NCBI RefSeq assembly: GCF_009811795.1
Contig: NZ_BLJE01000002.1
Span: 248,001 to 312,000, forward strand
Direction: 5' to 3'
From: Litoreibacter roseus
GTDB taxonomy: Bacteria > Pseudomonadota > Alphaproteobacteria > Rhodobacterales > Rhodobacteraceae
Length of the DNA: 64,000 bases
The notes under the pieces were generated by a model, which saw nothing but the letters and a program-made list of their open reading frames with translations, was not told where the DNA came from and ran no database searches. Below, piece by piece: positions 1 through 9,613 of the stretch (positions are counted from its first letter, which is position 1; every line of letters begins with the position of its first letter). The position numbers were made by a program, and so were the translations under genes.

Positions 1-230
1 ACACCTGCGGCACAAGCCTGTACTGGCGGCTGACCGCGCCCGGCGCGATGCACGGGATGATGGCTTTGTCTGCGGGCAGTTTGGACAGTTTGGAGGGGAT
101 GGTTCTGGATCATGAAGTATATGTCGATCACAAACCTGCCGCCTACGAATTTGCGGGCGACCGCAAACAGATGACCGAAGCCGACGTAATGGCGATGGTA
201 CAAGGATCACTTGAGGGAGACGCGCAATGA
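1..230 (+). CDS. GFA-family protein, C-terminal fragment
   Basis: This is the 3' end of a gene cut by the window edge. Read from base 3 it gives a fragment opening TCGTSLYWRL, which resembles the CGT(S/N) zinc-binding segment of the GFA family (glutathione-dependent formaldehyde-activating-like proteins, small zinc-binding beta folds). The rest (VDHKPAAYEF) matches the 'aspartate-lysine-P' tail usual in this family. The stop codon overlaps the gltB start as ATGA, so the two genes are probably co-transcribed. Function in the cell is not known. The assignment rests on the short tail only; the other zinc cysteines would be upstream of the window. Confidence 0.6.
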   Translation, partial: TCGTSLYWRLTAPGAMHGMMALSAGSLDSLEGMVLDHEVYVDHKPAAYEFAGDRKQMTEADVMAMVQGSLEGDAQ

Positions 231-3200
231 GCTTGGATGAAAATTGGGTCCTTCAGGAAGAACAAAAGCGCGCCTGGATGAGCGAGAACAGCCTTTATCG
301 TAACGAGGACGAACACGCGTCTTGCGGCGTTGGTCTCGTTGTTTCAATCAACGGGAAAAAGTCGCGCAAAGTCGTTGAGAATGGCATCAATGCGCTGAAA
401 GCTGTTTGGCACAGGGGGGCTGTGGATGCAGACGGGAAAACCGGTGACGGCGCGGGTATTCACGTTCAAATTCCCGTCCCGTTTTTCTACGATCAGATTG
501 AACGGACAGGGCATAAGCCGAAGACAGATGCGCTGATCGCCGTTGGTCAGGTCTTTCTGCCGCGTACTGATTTTGGTGCTCAGGAAACCTGCCGGACCAT
601 CGTCGAGACCGAAGTCCTCCGGATGGGATACTATATCTACGGCTGGCGGCACGTTCCTGTAAACATCACGGTTCTGGGCGAAAAGGCCAATGCGACACGG
701 CCCGAAATTGAACAAATCCTGATCTCGAATTCTAAGGGTGCGGACGAAGAGACATTCGAGCGGGAGCTTTACGTGATCCGCCGCCGCATCGAAAAAGCCG
801 CTGCTGCCGCGCAGGTGCCTACGCTCTACGTTTGCTCGCTGAGTTGCCGCTCGATCATCTACAAAGGGATGATGTTGGCCGAGCAGGTGGCAGAGTTTTA
901 TCCCGATCTGATGGATAAACGGTTTGAAAGCGCATTTGCCATCTACCACCAACGCTATTCGACCAACACGTTCCCGCAGTGGTGGTTGGCCCAACCGTTT
1001 CGCATGCTGGCGCATAACGGTGAAATCAACACGCTGAAAGGCAACATGAACTGGATGAAGAGCCATGAGATCCGCATGGCCTCTGGCGCATTCGGGGACA
1101 TGGCCGAGGATATCAAGCCAATCGTGCCGACCGGATCGTCAGATTCCGCGGCGTTAGACTCTGTTTTCGAGGTGCTTGTGCGTGCGGGGCGGTCCGCACC
1201 GATGGCCAAAACTATGCTGGTCCCGGAAAGCTGGTCAAAGCAGGCAGTCGAGATGCCGAAGGCGTGGCAGGACATGTATTCCTACTGCAACTCGGTGATG
1301 GAGCCTTGGGACGGTCCCGCAGCGCTTGCGATGACGGATGGGCGTTGGGTTTGCGCCGGTCTGGACCGAAACGGTCTGCGCCCGATGCGTTATGTCGTGA
1401 CGGGTGATGGCCTTTTGATTGCGGGATCCGAAATCGGGATGGTACCCACAGACGAAGCGACTGTTCGGGAGAAAGGCGCACTTGGGCCCGGCCAGATGAT
1501 TGGCGTCCATATGGGGAAGGGCAAGCTCTTCCATGATGAGGAGCTGAAGAACAAGATGTCTGCCGCGCTGCCATTCGGCGAATGGGTCGGCAAGATCACC
1601 GATCTGGAAAGCGTGACGTCCGGTGTTCAGGAAACTCCGTTGTTCTCCGGTGAGGAACTGCGGCAACGCCAAATCGCTGCCGGCTACTCCATCGAAGAGC
1701 TAGAGCAAATCCTCGCGCCAATGGCAGAGGACGGTAAAGAGACTTTGGCATCCATGGGCGATGACACGCCTTCCGCGGTTCTGTCCAAGAAGTATCGCCC
1801 GCTTAGTCATTTCTTCCGCCAGAACTTCAGCCAAGTAACGAACCCCCCGATTGACAGTTTGCGCGAATACCGCGTGATGAGCTTGAAGACCCGGTTCGGA
1901 AACTTGAAGAACGTGCTGGATGAGGATTCCAGCCAAACCGAGATTCTCGTACTCGACAGCCCATTCGTCGGTAATGCGCAGTTCGAGAAGATCATCGAGC
2001 ACTTCAATGCGCCGATGGTCAGCATCGATTGCACCTTCCCTGCAGAATCCGGACAAGGCGCCCTGCGAGAAGGCTTGGAACGTATTCGGGCCGAGGCTGA
2101 GGACGCCGTTCGGTCCGGCGCGGGACACATCGTACTGACCGATCAGCAACAGTCCGAAAGCAAGGTCGGGATGCCAATGATCCTCGCCACCAGCGCTGTC
2201 CACAGCTGGCTCACGCGTCAGGGTTTGAGGACGTTCTGTTCGCTGAATGTGCGGTCCGCCGAGTGTATTGACCCTCATTATTTCGCCGTTTTGATCGGTT
2301 GCGGTGCGACGACGGTAAATGCGTATCTGGCGGAGGATTCTATCGCTGATCGTATCGACCGCGGACTGCTTGATTGCACTCTGACAGAGGCCGTTGCCCG
2401 GTATCGCAATGCGATTGACCAAGGCCTTCTGAAGATCATGGCAAAGATGGGTATCTCTGTGATCTCCTCCTACCGCGGTGGTTTGAACTTTGAGGCCGTG
2501 GGTCTCAGTCGCGCTATGGTGGCAGAATACTTCCCGGGAATGCAAAGCCGGATTTCTGGGATTGGCGTGAACGGCATCCAAACGAAGGCAGCGGAAATTC
2601 ACAGTCGTGGATGGCTGGGGGAAAGCGGGATCCTTCCAATTGGCGGGTTCTACAAAGCCCGTCGCTCGGGGGAAAAGCACGCATGGGAAGCACAGACGAT
2701 GCACATGCTTCAGGCCGCCTGCACGCGCGCAAGTTATGACTTGTGGAAGCAGTATTCCCAAACGATGAAGGCCAACCCCCCTATCCACCTGCGTGATCTT
2801 CTTGAGATCAAGTCACTGGGCCAACCGATTTCGGTGGACGAAGTGGAAAGCATAACGTCGATCCGTAAGCGCTTTGTGACACCGGGCATGTCGCTGGGGG
2901 CGCTCAGCCCTGAAGCCCACAAGACCCTGAATGTTGCGATGAACCGGATTGGGGCCAAGTCGGACTCGGGCGAAGGCGGCGAAGATCCCGCGCATTTCGT
3001 ACCGGAGCCCAATGGTGACAATCCGTCCGCCAAGATCAAACAGGTCGCATCGGGTCGGTTCGGTGTGACAGCGGAATACCTCAACCATTGCGAAGAACTT
3101 GAGATCAAAGTCGCGCAGGGTGCAAAGCCCGGCGAAGGCGGTCAGCTTCCGGGAATGAAAGTCACAGACCTGATTGCTCGTCTGCGGCATTCAACCAAAG

Positions 3201-4762
3201 GTGTCACGCTAATTTCGCCGCCCCCGCACCACGATATCTATTCAATCGAGGATCTGGCTCAGCTGATTTACGATCTTAAACAGATCAACCCACGCTGTAA
3301 GGTAACTGTGAAGTTGGTCGCGGCTTCGGGCGTTGGCACGATTGCCGCGGGTGTCGCGAAGGCCAAAGCCGACGTTATTCTAATCTCGGGCCATAATGGC
3401 GGGACAGGTGCGTCGCCTGCCACATCGATCAAGTATGCAGGGCTGCCATGGGAAATGGGTCTGACAGAGGCGCATCAGGTTCTGGCGATGAACAACCTGC
3501 GGGATCGCGTGACTTTGCGTACCGATGGCGGTTTGCGGACCGGGCGTGATATCGTCATGGCGGCGATGATGGGCGCTGAGGAGTACGGCATCGGCACAGC
3601 CGCATTGATCGCGATGGGCTGCATTATGGTGCGCCAATGTCAGTCGAATACCTGCCCGGTCGGGGTTTGTACCCAAGACCAAGCGTTGCGGGACAAATTC
3701 ACGGGTACAGCGGACAAGGTGGTCAACCTGATCACGTTTTACGCGCAGGAGGTGCGGGACATCCTCGCCAGCATCGGTGCACGCTCTTTGGACGATGTCA
3801 TTGGTCGTGCCGACTTGCTAACGCAGGTCTCGCGTGGCTCGGCGCATCTCGACGATCTGGATCTAAATCCGCTTTTGATTACCGTCGATGGGGCAGAGCG
3901 GATTGTGTATGATCGCAGTCGCGCGCGGAATGCGGTGCCTGATACGCTTGATGCGGAGATCGTGAAAGATGCCCAGCCTTTCTTTAAGGACGGTGAGAAG
4001 ATGCAGCTGTCCTATGCCGTGCAGAATACCTTGCGCACTGTCGGTACGCGGGCATCTAGCCATATCGTTCAGCGGTTCGGCATGCGGAACGATCTGCAAC
4101 CCGATCATCTGACCGTGAACCTGACGGGCTCGGCCGGTCAATCGCTTGGGGCCTTTGCAGCCCCTGGTTTGAAGCTGGAAGTGTTTGGCGATGCCAATGA
4201 TTATGTCGGCAAAGGTCTATCCGGTGGCCGTATTATTGTTCGCCCCCCTCAGGAAAGTCCGCTGGTGGCGGAGGACAATACAATCATCGGCAACACTGTT
4301 CTTTACGGTGCAACTGACGGTCATCTGTTTGCAGCAGGTCGTGCGGGAGAGCGGTTCGCCGTCAGAAACTCCGGTGCCAAGGTTGTCATCGAAGGATGCG
4401 GCACCAACGGATGCGAATACATGACCGGCGGTGTCGCGGTTATTCTTGGTAGCATCGGCGCCAATTTCGGCGCTGGTATGACGGGGGGTATGGCGTATCT
4501 CTATGACCCGGACGGTGAGGCCACAGCGCTGATCAACATGGAAACACTCGTCACCGGGCCCGTGACCGTCGATCACTGGGAAAATGAGCTAAAGCAACTT
4601 GTTGAAGCACATGCCGCCGAAACAGGGAGTCAGAAAGCTGCAGGTCTTCTGCAACATTGGGATAGCGAAAAGCAGAACTTCCTGCAGATCTGTCCGATCG
4701 AAATGCTGCCCCATCTTGCAGCACCCCTGAACTATGAGGACGCCGCCGTCCCGGCGGAGTAG
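227..4762 (+). CDS. gltB: Glutamate synthase (NADPH) large subunit
   Basis: Large (alpha) subunit of glutamate synthase, which makes two glutamates from glutamine and 2-oxoglutarate in the cytoplasm. The 1511-residue length is normal. The class-II amidotransferase domain should begin at Cys33 (CGVGLVV) after a short propeptide. The middle and FMN/2-oxoglutarate domain follow, with the 3Fe-4S cysteine cluster at about residues 1132-1148 (CIMVRQCQSNTCPVGVC). The C-terminal GXGXG beta-helix domain contains repeated G-G-x-x-x-x-x-G blocks (GCGTNGCEYMTGG, about residues 1387-1400). The start is fixed by the ATGA overlap with the upstream gene. The small subunit gltD is not in this window. The gene is unrelated to photosynthesis. 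Confidence 0.98.
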   Translation: MSLDENWVLQEEQKRAWMSENSLYRNEDEHASCGVGLVVSINGKKSRKVVENGINALKAVWHRGAVDADGKTGDGAGIHVQIPVPFFYDQIERTGHKPKTDALIAVGQVFLPRTDFGAQETCRTIVETEVLRMGYYIYGWRHVPVNITVLGEKANATRPEIEQILISNSKGADEETFERELYVIRRRIEKAAAAAQVPTLYVCSLSCRSIIYKGMMLAEQVAEFYPDLMDKRFESAFAIYHQRYSTNTFPQWWLAQPFRMLAHNGEINTLKGNMNWMKSHEIRMASGAFGDMAEDIKPIVPTGSSDSAALDSVFEVLVRAGRSAPMAKTMLVPESWSKQAVEMPKAWQDMYSYCNSVMEPWDGPAALAMTDGRWVCAGLDRNGLRPMRYVVTGDGLLIAGSEIGMVPTDEATVREKGALGPGQMIGVHMGKGKLFHDEELKNKMSAALPFGEWVGKITDLESVTSGVQETPLFSGEELRQRQIAAGYSIEELEQILAPMAEDGKETLASMGDDTPSAVLSKKYRPLSHFFRQNFSQVTNPPIDSLREYRVMSLKTRFGNLKNVLDEDSSQTEILVLDSPFVGNAQFEKIIEHFNAPMVSIDCTFPAESGQGALREGLERIRAEAEDAVRSGAGHIVLTDQQQSESKVGMPMILATSAVHSWLTRQGLRTFCSLNVRSAECIDPHYFAVLIGCGATTVNAYLAEDSIADRIDRGLLDCTLTEAVARYRNAIDQGLLKIMAKMGISVISSYRGGLNFEAVGLSRAMVAEYFPGMQSRISGIGVNGIQTKAAEIHSRGWLGESGILPIGGFYKARRSGEKHAWEAQTMHMLQAACTRASYDLWKQYSQTMKANPPIHLRDLLEIKSLGQPISVDEVESITSIRKRFVTPGMSLGALSPEAHKTLNVAMNRIGAKSDSGEGGEDPAHFVPEPNGDNPSAKIKQVASGRFGVTAEYLNHCEELEIKVAQGAKPGEGGQLPGMKVTDLIARLRHSTKGVTLISPPPHHDIYSIEDLAQLIYDLKQINPRCKVTVKLVAASGVGTIAAGVAKAKADVILISGHNGGTGASPATSIKYAGLPWEMGLTEAHQVLAMNNLRDRVTLRTDGGLRTGRDIVMAAMMGAEEYGIGTAALIAMGCIMVRQCQSNTCPVGVCTQDQALRDKFTGTADKVVNLITFYAQEVRDILASIGARSLDDVIGRADLLTQVSRGSAHLDDLDLNPLLITVDGAERIVYDRSRARNAVPDTLDAEIVKDAQPFFKDGEKMQLSYAVQNTLRTVGTRASSHIVQRFGMRNDLQPDHLTVNLTGSAGQSLGAFAAPGLKLEVFGDANDYVGKGLSGGRIIVRPPQESPLVAEDNTIIGNTVLYGATDGHLFAAGRAGERFAVRNSGAKVVIEGCGTNGCEYMTGGVAVILGSIGANFGAGMTGGMAYLYDPDGEATALINMETLVTGPVTVDHWENELKQLVEAHAAETGSQKAAGLLQHWDSEKQNFLQICPIEMLPHLAAPLNYEDAAVPAE

Positions 4763-4767
4763 ACGCT

Positions 4768-5241
4768 TTACTGCGCCTCCGGCTCGCATGGGCCGGAGGC
4801 CGCACATTGTTCTATCCGTTTCAATGTGTCGTTTGCCGGATCGGCAAAGAGCGATTGATAGCAAGGACCGACGGTCATGCGCAACTGGCGGCCCTCCACT
4901 TCCACAAAAGCCAGATGTGTCGACGCTGGATTCAATGTCGCGCACCAAGGTCCCGCGCAGGTGAGCGTGATCTCAACAGGTGCCGCCACATCTTCGGTGA
5001 AGCCCCGGGCCGTCAAAAGCTGTCCGGCGAATTGAGCTTCCAAATTCAAGCTTTGCGGATTTTCCCGAACGGCGGGTGGCAAGGCGTCCTCGAATGAAAA
5101 AACGCCTTTCAAGACCACATAGGTTTTGGCCGATTGAGACGCCATCCCGTAGGCCTGCGCGACATCGGGCTTCATGCAAGACAGCGCATAGGCCGGGTTT
5201 GCCATCAGGGATAACGCGAGAATGTAGCAGATCCGCTTCAT
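4768..5241 (-). CDS. Small secreted protein of unknown function
   Basis: A 157-residue protein with a clear Sec signal peptide (MKRICYILALSLMANPAYA, cleavage expected after AYA near residue 19). The mature part has six cysteines, spread as C, C-x4-C, C and two near the C-terminus, which suggests disulfides in the periplasm. I recognise no family. The gene lies 7 bp downstream of rppH and is probably the last gene of the ctpA-rppH unit. Its final codons form half of a strong hairpin shared with the gltB 3' end. Codon use and the signal peptide make it a real gene; its function is open. Confidence 0.8.
   Translation of the reverse strand: MKRICYILALSLMANPAYALSCMKPDVAQAYGMASQSAKTYVVLKGVFSFEDALPPAVRENPQSLNLEAQFAGQLLTARGFTEDVAAPVEITLTCAGPWCATLNPASTHLAFVEVEGRQLRMTVGPCYQSLFADPANDTLKRIEQCAASGPCEPEAQ
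4775..4800. terminator. Perfect hairpin in convergent 3' region
   Basis: A perfect 9-bp inverted repeat (GCCTCCGGC / GCCGGAGGC, 8-nt loop) lies 12 bp past the gltB stop and inside the last codons of the convergent small secreted-protein gene. Neither strand has a T-run directly after it, so it may be a weak or Rho-assisted 3' end for either transcript rather than a classic intrinsic terminator. Confidence 0.45.
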
Positions 5242-5248
5242 TCGGCAT

Positions 5249-5728
5249 TCATATCATGTCGCGAAATTCGGCAACGACCTTTTCGTAAACGGGACGCTTG
5301 AACGGCACGATTTCACCGACAATCGTATTGATGTCCGCCCATCTCCAGCGTCCGAACTCCGGATATTTGGTTTCGATGTTGATCGCATCGTCATTTGCGG
5401 AAAGGCGCATCAGGAACCACATCTGCGTTTGTCCGCGAAACCGCCCGTTGGCCACTTTTGCGACAATCTCGGGGGGGAAGTCGTAGTTCACCCAATCGGA
5501 CGTTTGACCCACGACAATCACATCATGAGCACTTACACCGATTTCTTCTTCAAGTTCGCGAAAGGCGGCGGTTTCGGGCGTTTCGCCTTCGTCGATCCCG
5601 CCCTGAGGCATTTGCCAGGCCTCAGGCGTATCCAAGCGTTCGCCGACAAAGATCTTGCCATCTTTATTCGCCAGCATAACCCCGACGCAAGGTCGATAGG
5701 GCAGCTGGCGAATGTCTTTTTGCGTCAC
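5249..5728 (-). CDS. rppH: RNA pyrophosphohydrolase (Nudix)
   Basis: Removes pyrophosphate from 5'-triphosphate RNA ends, starting 5'-end-dependent mRNA decay. The 159-residue protein begins with the family's MTQKDIRQLPYRPCVGVML opening and carries a full Nudix box at about residues 42-64 (GGIDEGETPETAAFRELEEE followed by IGV), with the catalytic glutamates in REL-EE. The ATG overlaps the ctpA stop by four bases, so translation is probably coupled to ctpA. The rppH-ctpA pairing is common in alphaproteobacteria. Confidence 0.95.
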   Translation of the reverse strand: MTQKDIRQLPYRPCVGVMLANKDGKIFVGERLDTPEAWQMPQGGIDEGETPETAAFRELEEEIGVSAHDVIVVGQTSDWVNYDFPPEIVAKVANGRFRGQTQMWFLMRLSANDDAINIETKYPEFGRWRWADINTIVGEIVPFKRPVYEKVVAEFRDMI

Positions 5729-7062
5729 TGATTGGCAGGCGTCAGCGCACCGAGGCCTTTCAGGATATCGATTGCATAGGCCAGTTGATAATCCTGATCG
5801 CGTAAAGCTGCGGCGGCTTCGGCTCTGGCTGTCTCTTCTTCAAGCAATTTGCGCTCATCCTCAGAGATCGAGTCGTTATTGAGGGAGCCGCGAAGGTCAG
5901 CCTCGTACCGGCCCTGTTGCGCGGCTTCTTCGTCCTCCTCCGCCTCGGGACGGCGGGGTGGCTGTTTCACGATGATATCAGGCGAAACGCCCAATGCCTG
6001 AATCGAGCGTCCCGACGGTGTATAGTAGCGCGAGGTCGTCAGGCGCATCGCGCCGTCACCGCGGACTGGCACAACGGTTTGGACCGACCCTTTGCCAAAG
6101 CTCTTTTCGCCAATCACAACAGCGCGACGGTGATCCTGCAATGCACCCGCGACAATCTCGGATGCGGAGGCTGAACCGCCGTTGATCAAAACAACAATCG
6201 GTTTTCCTTCGGTCAGATCACCTTCTGTCGCGTTGTAGCGTTCGCTGTCACGGGGGTTGCGGCCACGTGTTGATACGATCTCGCCCTTGTCCAGAAACGC
6301 ATCACTTACCGCGATCGCCTGGGTCAGAAGCCCGCCGGGATTGTTCCGAAGATCAAGGACAATGCCGTTGACGTTGTCGATGCCACCGGCCTCTTCGATC
6401 TGCTTTCTCAAACCTTCTTCAAGATTTGGGTATGTCTGCCGGTTGAACGTGGACACCCGCAGTACAACAGACTGCCCTTCGGTCCGGGCCCGCACAGCTG
6501 TCAGTTTGATGGTGTCCCGGATGATGGAGACGTCAAACGGCTCATCCACACCTTCCCGCACCACGGTCAAAACGATCTCTGACCCAACGGGACCGCGCAT
6601 CATTTCGACCGCTTGGTCAAGTTGAAGACCCAGAACGCTCTCGCCGTCGACAGCTGTGATAAAGTCGCCCGCTGCCATGCCGGCATCATCGGCCGGCGTA
6701 CCGTCCATCGGTGCGACAACTTTCACGTAACCATCTTCCTGTGTCACTTCGATACCCAAACCGCCGAACTCACCGCTCGTCTGCGTCCGCATGTCATCGT
6801 AGTCTTGCGGCGCAAGATAAGACGAGTGGGGATCGAGTGATGTTAGCATCCCATTGATTGCGGCTTCGATCAGATCTGCTTCTTCAACGTCCTCGACATA
6901 CTGGGCGCGGATGCGCTCAAAAATGTCACCGAACAGATCAAGCTGTTCGTAGACGGAGGACTTTCTATCTGCTTCTTGAGCCAGAAGCGGGCCCGCGACC
7001 TGAGTGGTCAGCAGGGCGCTCGCAGCGGTCCCCACAAATGCAGCCATAAGAAATTTCTTCAT
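5725..7062 (-). CDS. ctpA: C-terminal processing peptidase, S41 family
   Basis: Periplasmic S41 peptidase (CtpA/Prc-like) of 445 residues. The start chosen is the MKKFLMAAFVGTAASALLTT signal peptide, preceded by an AAGGGA ribosome site; an in-frame ATG 38 codons further upstream would spoil the signal peptide. A PDZ domain follows (about residues 85-165, GGLGIEV... GESVLGL). The peptidase domain then has the Ser of GSASASE and the Lys of GEKSFGKGS forming the Ser-Lys dyad. The C-terminal tail is acidic and low in complexity. It acts on C-termini of envelope proteins. The start agrees with the usual length for the family. Confidence 0.93.
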   Translation of the reverse strand: MKKFLMAAFVGTAASALLTTQVAGPLLAQEADRKSSVYEQLDLFGDIFERIRAQYVEDVEEADLIEAAINGMLTSLDPHSSYLAPQDYDDMRTQTSGEFGGLGIEVTQEDGYVKVVAPMDGTPADDAGMAAGDFITAVDGESVLGLQLDQAVEMMRGPVGSEIVLTVVREGVDEPFDVSIIRDTIKLTAVRARTEGQSVVLRVSTFNRQTYPNLEEGLRKQIEEAGGIDNVNGIVLDLRNNPGGLLTQAIAVSDAFLDKGEIVSTRGRNPRDSERYNATEGDLTEGKPIVVLINGGSASASEIVAGALQDHRRAVVIGEKSFGKGSVQTVVPVRGDGAMRLTTSRYYTPSGRSIQALGVSPDIIVKQPPRRPEAEEDEEAAQQGRYEADLRGSLNNDSISEDERKLLEEETARAEAAAALRDQDYQLAYAIDILKGLGALTPANQ

Positions 7063-7229
7063 GAGGTTTTCGTTCCCTTTCCGCAGCGCGCGTGCGCGCC
7101 CGACGTCACCTTGTCTGTGCACATATAAACCGGTTGAAGGCGTTTGCCGCCACATTGATTTGCCTTGGGCTATCAAAAAACCGTCATATTCTCTGTCCCA
7201 AACGCTAAATTGTGCCGAAATGCCACGCC

Positions 7230-8750
7230 TTATTGGTTAATCAGCGAAGCCCCGGTCATTTCCTTCGGCTTTGGCAGGTCCATGAGTTCGAGCAGCGTTG
7301 GTGCAAGGTCGGCAAGCCTGCCCGAAGATAGTGTGGCATCCGGGGGCCCGCCGACAAGAAGGACAGGAACGGGATTGAGCGTATGAGACGTGTGCGGTCC
7401 GCCCGTGTCCGGGTCGATCATCGTCTCGCAGTTCCCGTGATCTGCTGTAACGATCATGGCGCCGCCCGCTTTGTTAAGGGCCTCTATGGTTCGCCCTAGC
7501 CCCGTGTCGACAGCTTCACAGGCCGAAACGGCGGCGTCGATGTCGCCTGTGTGTCCGACCATATCAGGGTTGGCGTAATTGACGACGATAAGATCAACCC
7601 CGGATCCGATTGCCTTGATCAAAGCATCTGTTACCTCACCCGCAGACATCTCCGGCTGCAGATCGTATGTCGCCACATCGGGGCTTTTGGGCATGGAGCG
7701 ATCTTCGCCAGCCTCGGGGTCTTCCTTGCCACCATTCAGAAAGAACGTCACGTGTGGATATTTTTCAGTCTCTGCCAACCGAAACTGAGTTTTTCCATGC
7801 TGTGCGACCCAAGCGCCCAATGTGTTTGTAATCGTTTGCTTGGGAAAGACCGTGGTCATGTAGTCGTTGTGAGCGGTGGAATAGTCTACCATCCCAAGGC
7901 GGGCGGCTAGTTTCGGGCGGCTCTCAATCGGAAAAGCGTCAAAGTCCGGCTGACCAAACGCTGCCAAAATTTCGCGCGCCCGGTCCGCACGGAAATTCAG
8001 ACAAAAGAGCCCATCACCGTCAACCATACCGGCGTAGTCACCAATAACAGTCGGCAGGATGAATTCGTCTGTTGTGTCGGTCTCGTAAGCTGCTTCGACA
8101 GCGCTCATTGCGCTTTTGGCCATTTCACCTTCGCCATTGCCCATCGCATCGAAGGCCTTCTTGACGCGGTCCCATCTGTTATCGCGATCCATTGCATAAT
8201 AGCGTCCTGATAACGTTCCGATCTTCACGCTTGCGGGTAGGCCGTCCAGTAGCGCTTCGAGATAGATTTTCGCTGATTTTGGCGCGACATCTCGACCATC
8301 TGTTATGGTGTGTAGGGTCACGGGGACGTCGGCGTCCGTCAAAGCCTTTGCGGCAGCGATCATATGTTCGTGGTGGCCGTGAACACCGCCGTCCGAGATG
8401 ACACCCATGAGATGCGCCGTTCCGCCGGTCCCCTTAAGCGTTTCGATGAACCCCTGCAGAGACGGGTTCTCGTGAAAGCTACCATCCTCAATCGCCAGAT
8501 CGATCTGTCCAAGGTCCATGGCGACAACGCGGCCGGCGCCGATGTTGGTATGCCCGACCTCGGAATTACCCATCTGGCCACTAGGCAGACCAACATCTGG
8601 GCCATGGGTGACCAGCGTTGCATTTGGACAGGTCTCAAGCAGCCGGTCCATGGTCGGCGTGTTCGCCAGAACCGGCGCATTGCCGTCGCGGGTGTCGGAC
8701 AGGCCCCACCCGTCCAATATGCAAAGAACAACGGGCTTTGGTGCAGACAT
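7230..8750 (-). CDS. gpmI: Phosphoglycerate mutase, 2,3-BPG-independent
   Basis: Interconverts 3- and 2-phosphoglycerate with two Mn ions. The 506-residue length is normal. The N-terminal metal motif (LCILDGWGLS), the catalytic Ser motif (GNSEVGHTNIGAGR) and the C-terminal metal motif (TADHGNCE) are all present. The gene stands alone on the minus strand, separated by about 170 bp from ctpA and 68 bp from the exopolysaccharide genes. This is a housekeeping gene at the edge of the photosynthesis region. Confidence 0.97.
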   Translation of the reverse strand: MSAPKPVVLCILDGWGLSDTRDGNAPVLANTPTMDRLLETCPNATLVTHGPDVGLPSGQMGNSEVGHTNIGAGRVVAMDLGQIDLAIEDGSFHENPSLQGFIETLKGTGGTAHLMGVISDGGVHGHHEHMIAAAKALTDADVPVTLHTITDGRDVAPKSAKIYLEALLDGLPASVKIGTLSGRYYAMDRDNRWDRVKKAFDAMGNGEGEMAKSAMSAVEAAYETDTTDEFILPTVIGDYAGMVDGDGLFCLNFRADRAREILAAFGQPDFDAFPIESRPKLAARLGMVDYSTAHNDYMTTVFPKQTITNTLGAWVAQHGKTQFRLAETEKYPHVTFFLNGGKEDPEAGEDRSMPKSPDVATYDLQPEMSAGEVTDALIKAIGSGVDLIVVNYANPDMVGHTGDIDAAVSACEAVDTGLGRTIEALNKAGGAMIVTADHGNCETMIDPDTGGPHTSHTLNPVPVLLVGGPPDATLSSGRLADLAPTLLELMDLPKPKEMTGASLINQ

Positions 8751-8818
8751 GACGGACCTCTCTTTTGCCGTCTTGTCTAGTCGCCGCGCTTTGCCACATC
8801 AACGTGGTTTCCCGAGAC

Positions 8819-9595
8819 TTACGAAAATCGATCACGGTTCAGCGCAACACCCAGAAAATCAGTACTGTCCTTCAGGATATCGCGGCACGTTTCCAACTGG
8901 TCGATATCAGACTGCCCCGCCCGTGTTACCAGAAGTGACGCATCGAACATATCAAGGGCCGCCAGGGTGTCGTCATGGGGCAGCAAGGCTGGCATGTCGA
9001 AAATTATGACATCCGGCTGGAAATGCGCCTCAACCTTGTCGAGCAGGCTCCGGCTTTGAAATGCCGCCAGCATTTCGGCGGGCATGTCCACGGGGGTCTC
9101 GTTTAAACTAAGCGCAAGGTTGGTGCCGACCCGCAAGGTCGTGCTGGCAAAGGATCGGTGGGTTGTTGCTAAAGCGGACAGGCGTGGTCCCTTACTGTCG
9201 AGATCGAGATATTTCGAAAGGGTTGGACTGCGCAGATCGAAGTCAAACAGCATCACCCGCAGGTCATGCTGCCGCGCCATTGCAAATGCGAGATTGGCCG
9301 CAACGACAGATGTGCCGCAGCCTTCCATCGGTGCCGTGACGGCAAGCCTATGGTGGCTGCATGTGCGCATCTTTTGCAAGACGGAGGTACGCAGCCGGTC
9401 GAAATACTCGGTCCGCTTGTCCGCGCGGTCTGCGAAAATCATGTTGCGCCTTAATCGCTTCGGATCCAGCTCAACCGGTGTAAAAAGCTCCCATGCGTCG
9501 GCAGCCTCGCTGTCGAGAATACGCTTTCGCAAACCAGAAGGTGCCTCGTTTTTTGTTGCGGCAACCAGGTTTTCAGGCTCTTTGATCTGTTCCAT
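8819..9595 (-). CDS. BY-kinase-like ATPase with degenerate Walker A
   Basis: A 258-residue cytoplasmic protein of the CpsD/CapB (bacterial tyrosine kinase-like) P-loop family that partners Wzz-type chain-length proteins in exopolysaccharide export. Walker A' (FDFDLRSP, about residue 140) and Walker B (VIIFDMPAL, about residue 199) are clear. The Walker A loop, however, reads APMEGCGTSVVAANLA, with Thr where the invariant lysine of G-x-G-K-S/T belongs. There is no C-terminal tyrosine cluster. It lies 18 bp downstream of the Wzz-like gene and is surely co-transcribed with it. It may be a regulatory ATP-binding or pseudokinase subunit rather than an active tyrosine kinase. Confidence 0.75.
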   Translation of the reverse strand: MEQIKEPENLVAATKNEAPSGLRKRILDSEAADAWELFTPVELDPKRLRRNMIFADRADKRTEYFDRLRTSVLQKMRTCSHHRLAVTAPMEGCGTSVVAANLAFAMARQHDLRVMLFDFDLRSPTLSKYLDLDSKGPRLSALATTHRSFASTTLRVGTNLALSLNETPVDMPAEMLAAFQSRSLLDKVEAHFQPDVIIFDMPALLPHDDTLAALDMFDASLLVTRAGQSDIDQLETCRDILKDSTDFLGVALNRDRFS

Positions 9596-9613
9596 AGGAA
9601 GGCTCCTTCGAGG

